Assembly (NCBI RefSeq): GCF_011388195.1
Contig: NZ_CP049990.1
Coordinates: forward strand, 3,038,001 to 3,102,000
Origin: Pusillimonas sp. DMV24BSW_D
GTDB taxonomy: Bacteria; Pseudomonadota; Gammaproteobacteria; Burkholderiales; Burkholderiaceae_B
Length of the DNA: 64,000 nucleotides
Direction: 5' to 3'
Numbering within the stretch: the stretch's first letter is position 1; each line of letters begins with the position of its first letter. The notes under the pieces are model-generated. The model saw only the letters and a list, made by a program, of their open reading frames with translations, did no database searches and was not told the DNA's origin. Both the position numbers and the translations under genes were made by a program. Shown here piece by piece: positions 63,656 through 64,000 of the stretch.

Positions 63656-64000
63656 TCATTCGTGCCCCGGTACCGGCACTAACGCATCCAGCGCGGGGCG
63701 AGCCAACAGCGAGGCCAGCGCCTCGGGCATAAACTGCCGTTTAACCGTAATGGCGTAAAAGCTTTCGAACACGTTGGGTAACGGCAAGTATTCCACCAGT
63801 GTGCCTTGTTCAATTTCGTCGCGCACCACCACCGGCGGCAGCACTGACAATGCGCCGCTGTCGCGCGTCAACAAACGCAGCATGGCCATGTCGTCGGCCT
63901 CGGCGCGCACCACGGGATCAAGATTCCACATCGCGCAGAACCCATCAAAGGCGGTGCGAATGTCGCTTGAACGCCCCGGCAATATCCACGCTTTTTCGCG
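63656..64000 (-). CDS. LysR-type regulator, C-terminal part (runs off the window)
   Basis: An open frame of 114 codons ending at the TGA at 63658-63656, continuous to the window edge. It reads as the second lobe of an LTTR effector domain (LLTRDSGALSVLPPVVVRDEIEQGTLVEY), the style being NhaR-like. The N-terminal winged helix would lie beyond 64000. Confidence 0.8.
   Translation of the reverse strand, partial: REKAWILPGRSSDIRTAFDGFCAMWNLDPVVRAEADDMAMLRLLTRDSGALSVLPPVVVRDEIEQGTLVEYLPLPNVFESFYAITVKRQFMPEALASLLARPALDALVPVPGHE

Overview
The window looks like a chromosomal segment of a betaproteobacterium in the order Burkholderiales, most likely family Alcaligenaceae (Bordetella/Achromobacter/Pusillimonas-like). 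This rests on codon style, on linked housekeeping genes on a moderately GC-rich backbone (mrp-tamA-tamB, dcd with an AdiA-type decarboxylase, metG, ffh, htpG), and on a fused LivM-LivG transporter protein and a Coq7-type ubiquinone hydroxylase. Genus cannot be fixed without a database search.

Layout. 1-26 kb is ordinary backbone: a partial MraY/WecA-type transferase, a probable small RNA with anti-Shine-Dalgarno loops, coq7, osmC, thyA-folA, a tightly coupled minus-strand run (dcd, Orn/Lys/Arg decarboxylase, BaiN-like flavoprotein, gcvH), the mrp-tamA-tamB envelope operon, metG with a terminator in its leader, a CDF metal exporter, gabD, mgtC-like, tRNA-Gly(CCC), trmB, an orphan thiS, ffh, a CcsA-like gene, ampD and htpG. 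tRNA-Leu(CAA) at 26.36-26.44 kb marks the edge of an accessory block.

26.5-35.5 kb is an AT-richer defence-like island that starts in ISL3-type transposase debris. It holds (i) a compact three-gene unit: a DnaG-like CHC2/TOPRIM primase, a 1071-residue reverse transcriptase with YVDD and a very long C-terminal extension, and a separate nitrilase-fold hydrolase with an intact Glu-Lys-Cys triad; (ii) a RelB/DinJ antitoxin with an N-terminally truncated YafQ toxin behind a palindromic operator; (iii) a MazG-like pyrophosphohydrolase coupled by an ATGA overlap to a GIY-YIG / DUF2075 helicase / S24 peptidase fusion. Unit (i) resembles the RT-nitrilase defence systems (DRT type 1), but the parts are split and a primase is added. 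It is the best candidate here for a new or little-described system.

35.5-39.4 kb is a catabolic module (HCCA-isomerase-like protein, MHS transporter, class II aldolase, LysR). A second ISL3 remnant at 39.4 kb lies in the same orientation as the first, so about 13 kb is bracketed by related transposase scraps. 39.9-44.7 kb returns to housekeeping and metabolic genes (rlmF, spermidine-synthase-like, a ThDP enzyme, a DUF3750 protein, arfB). 44.8-52.5 kb is an iron-acquisition cluster with two Fur-like boxes: a glycosyltransferase gene broken by one in-frame TAA, the DUF3325, PepSY and DUF3649 genes, a two-component system and a TonB-dependent receptor. 52.4-64 kb carries an AraC-Ogt fusion, a small DUF1328 membrane protein, a LivKHMGF ABC importer in one operon with an acyl-CoA ligase and a TauD-type dioxygenase under a divergent LysR gene, an ECF41 sigma factor with its AhpD-like partner, and a partial LysR gene.
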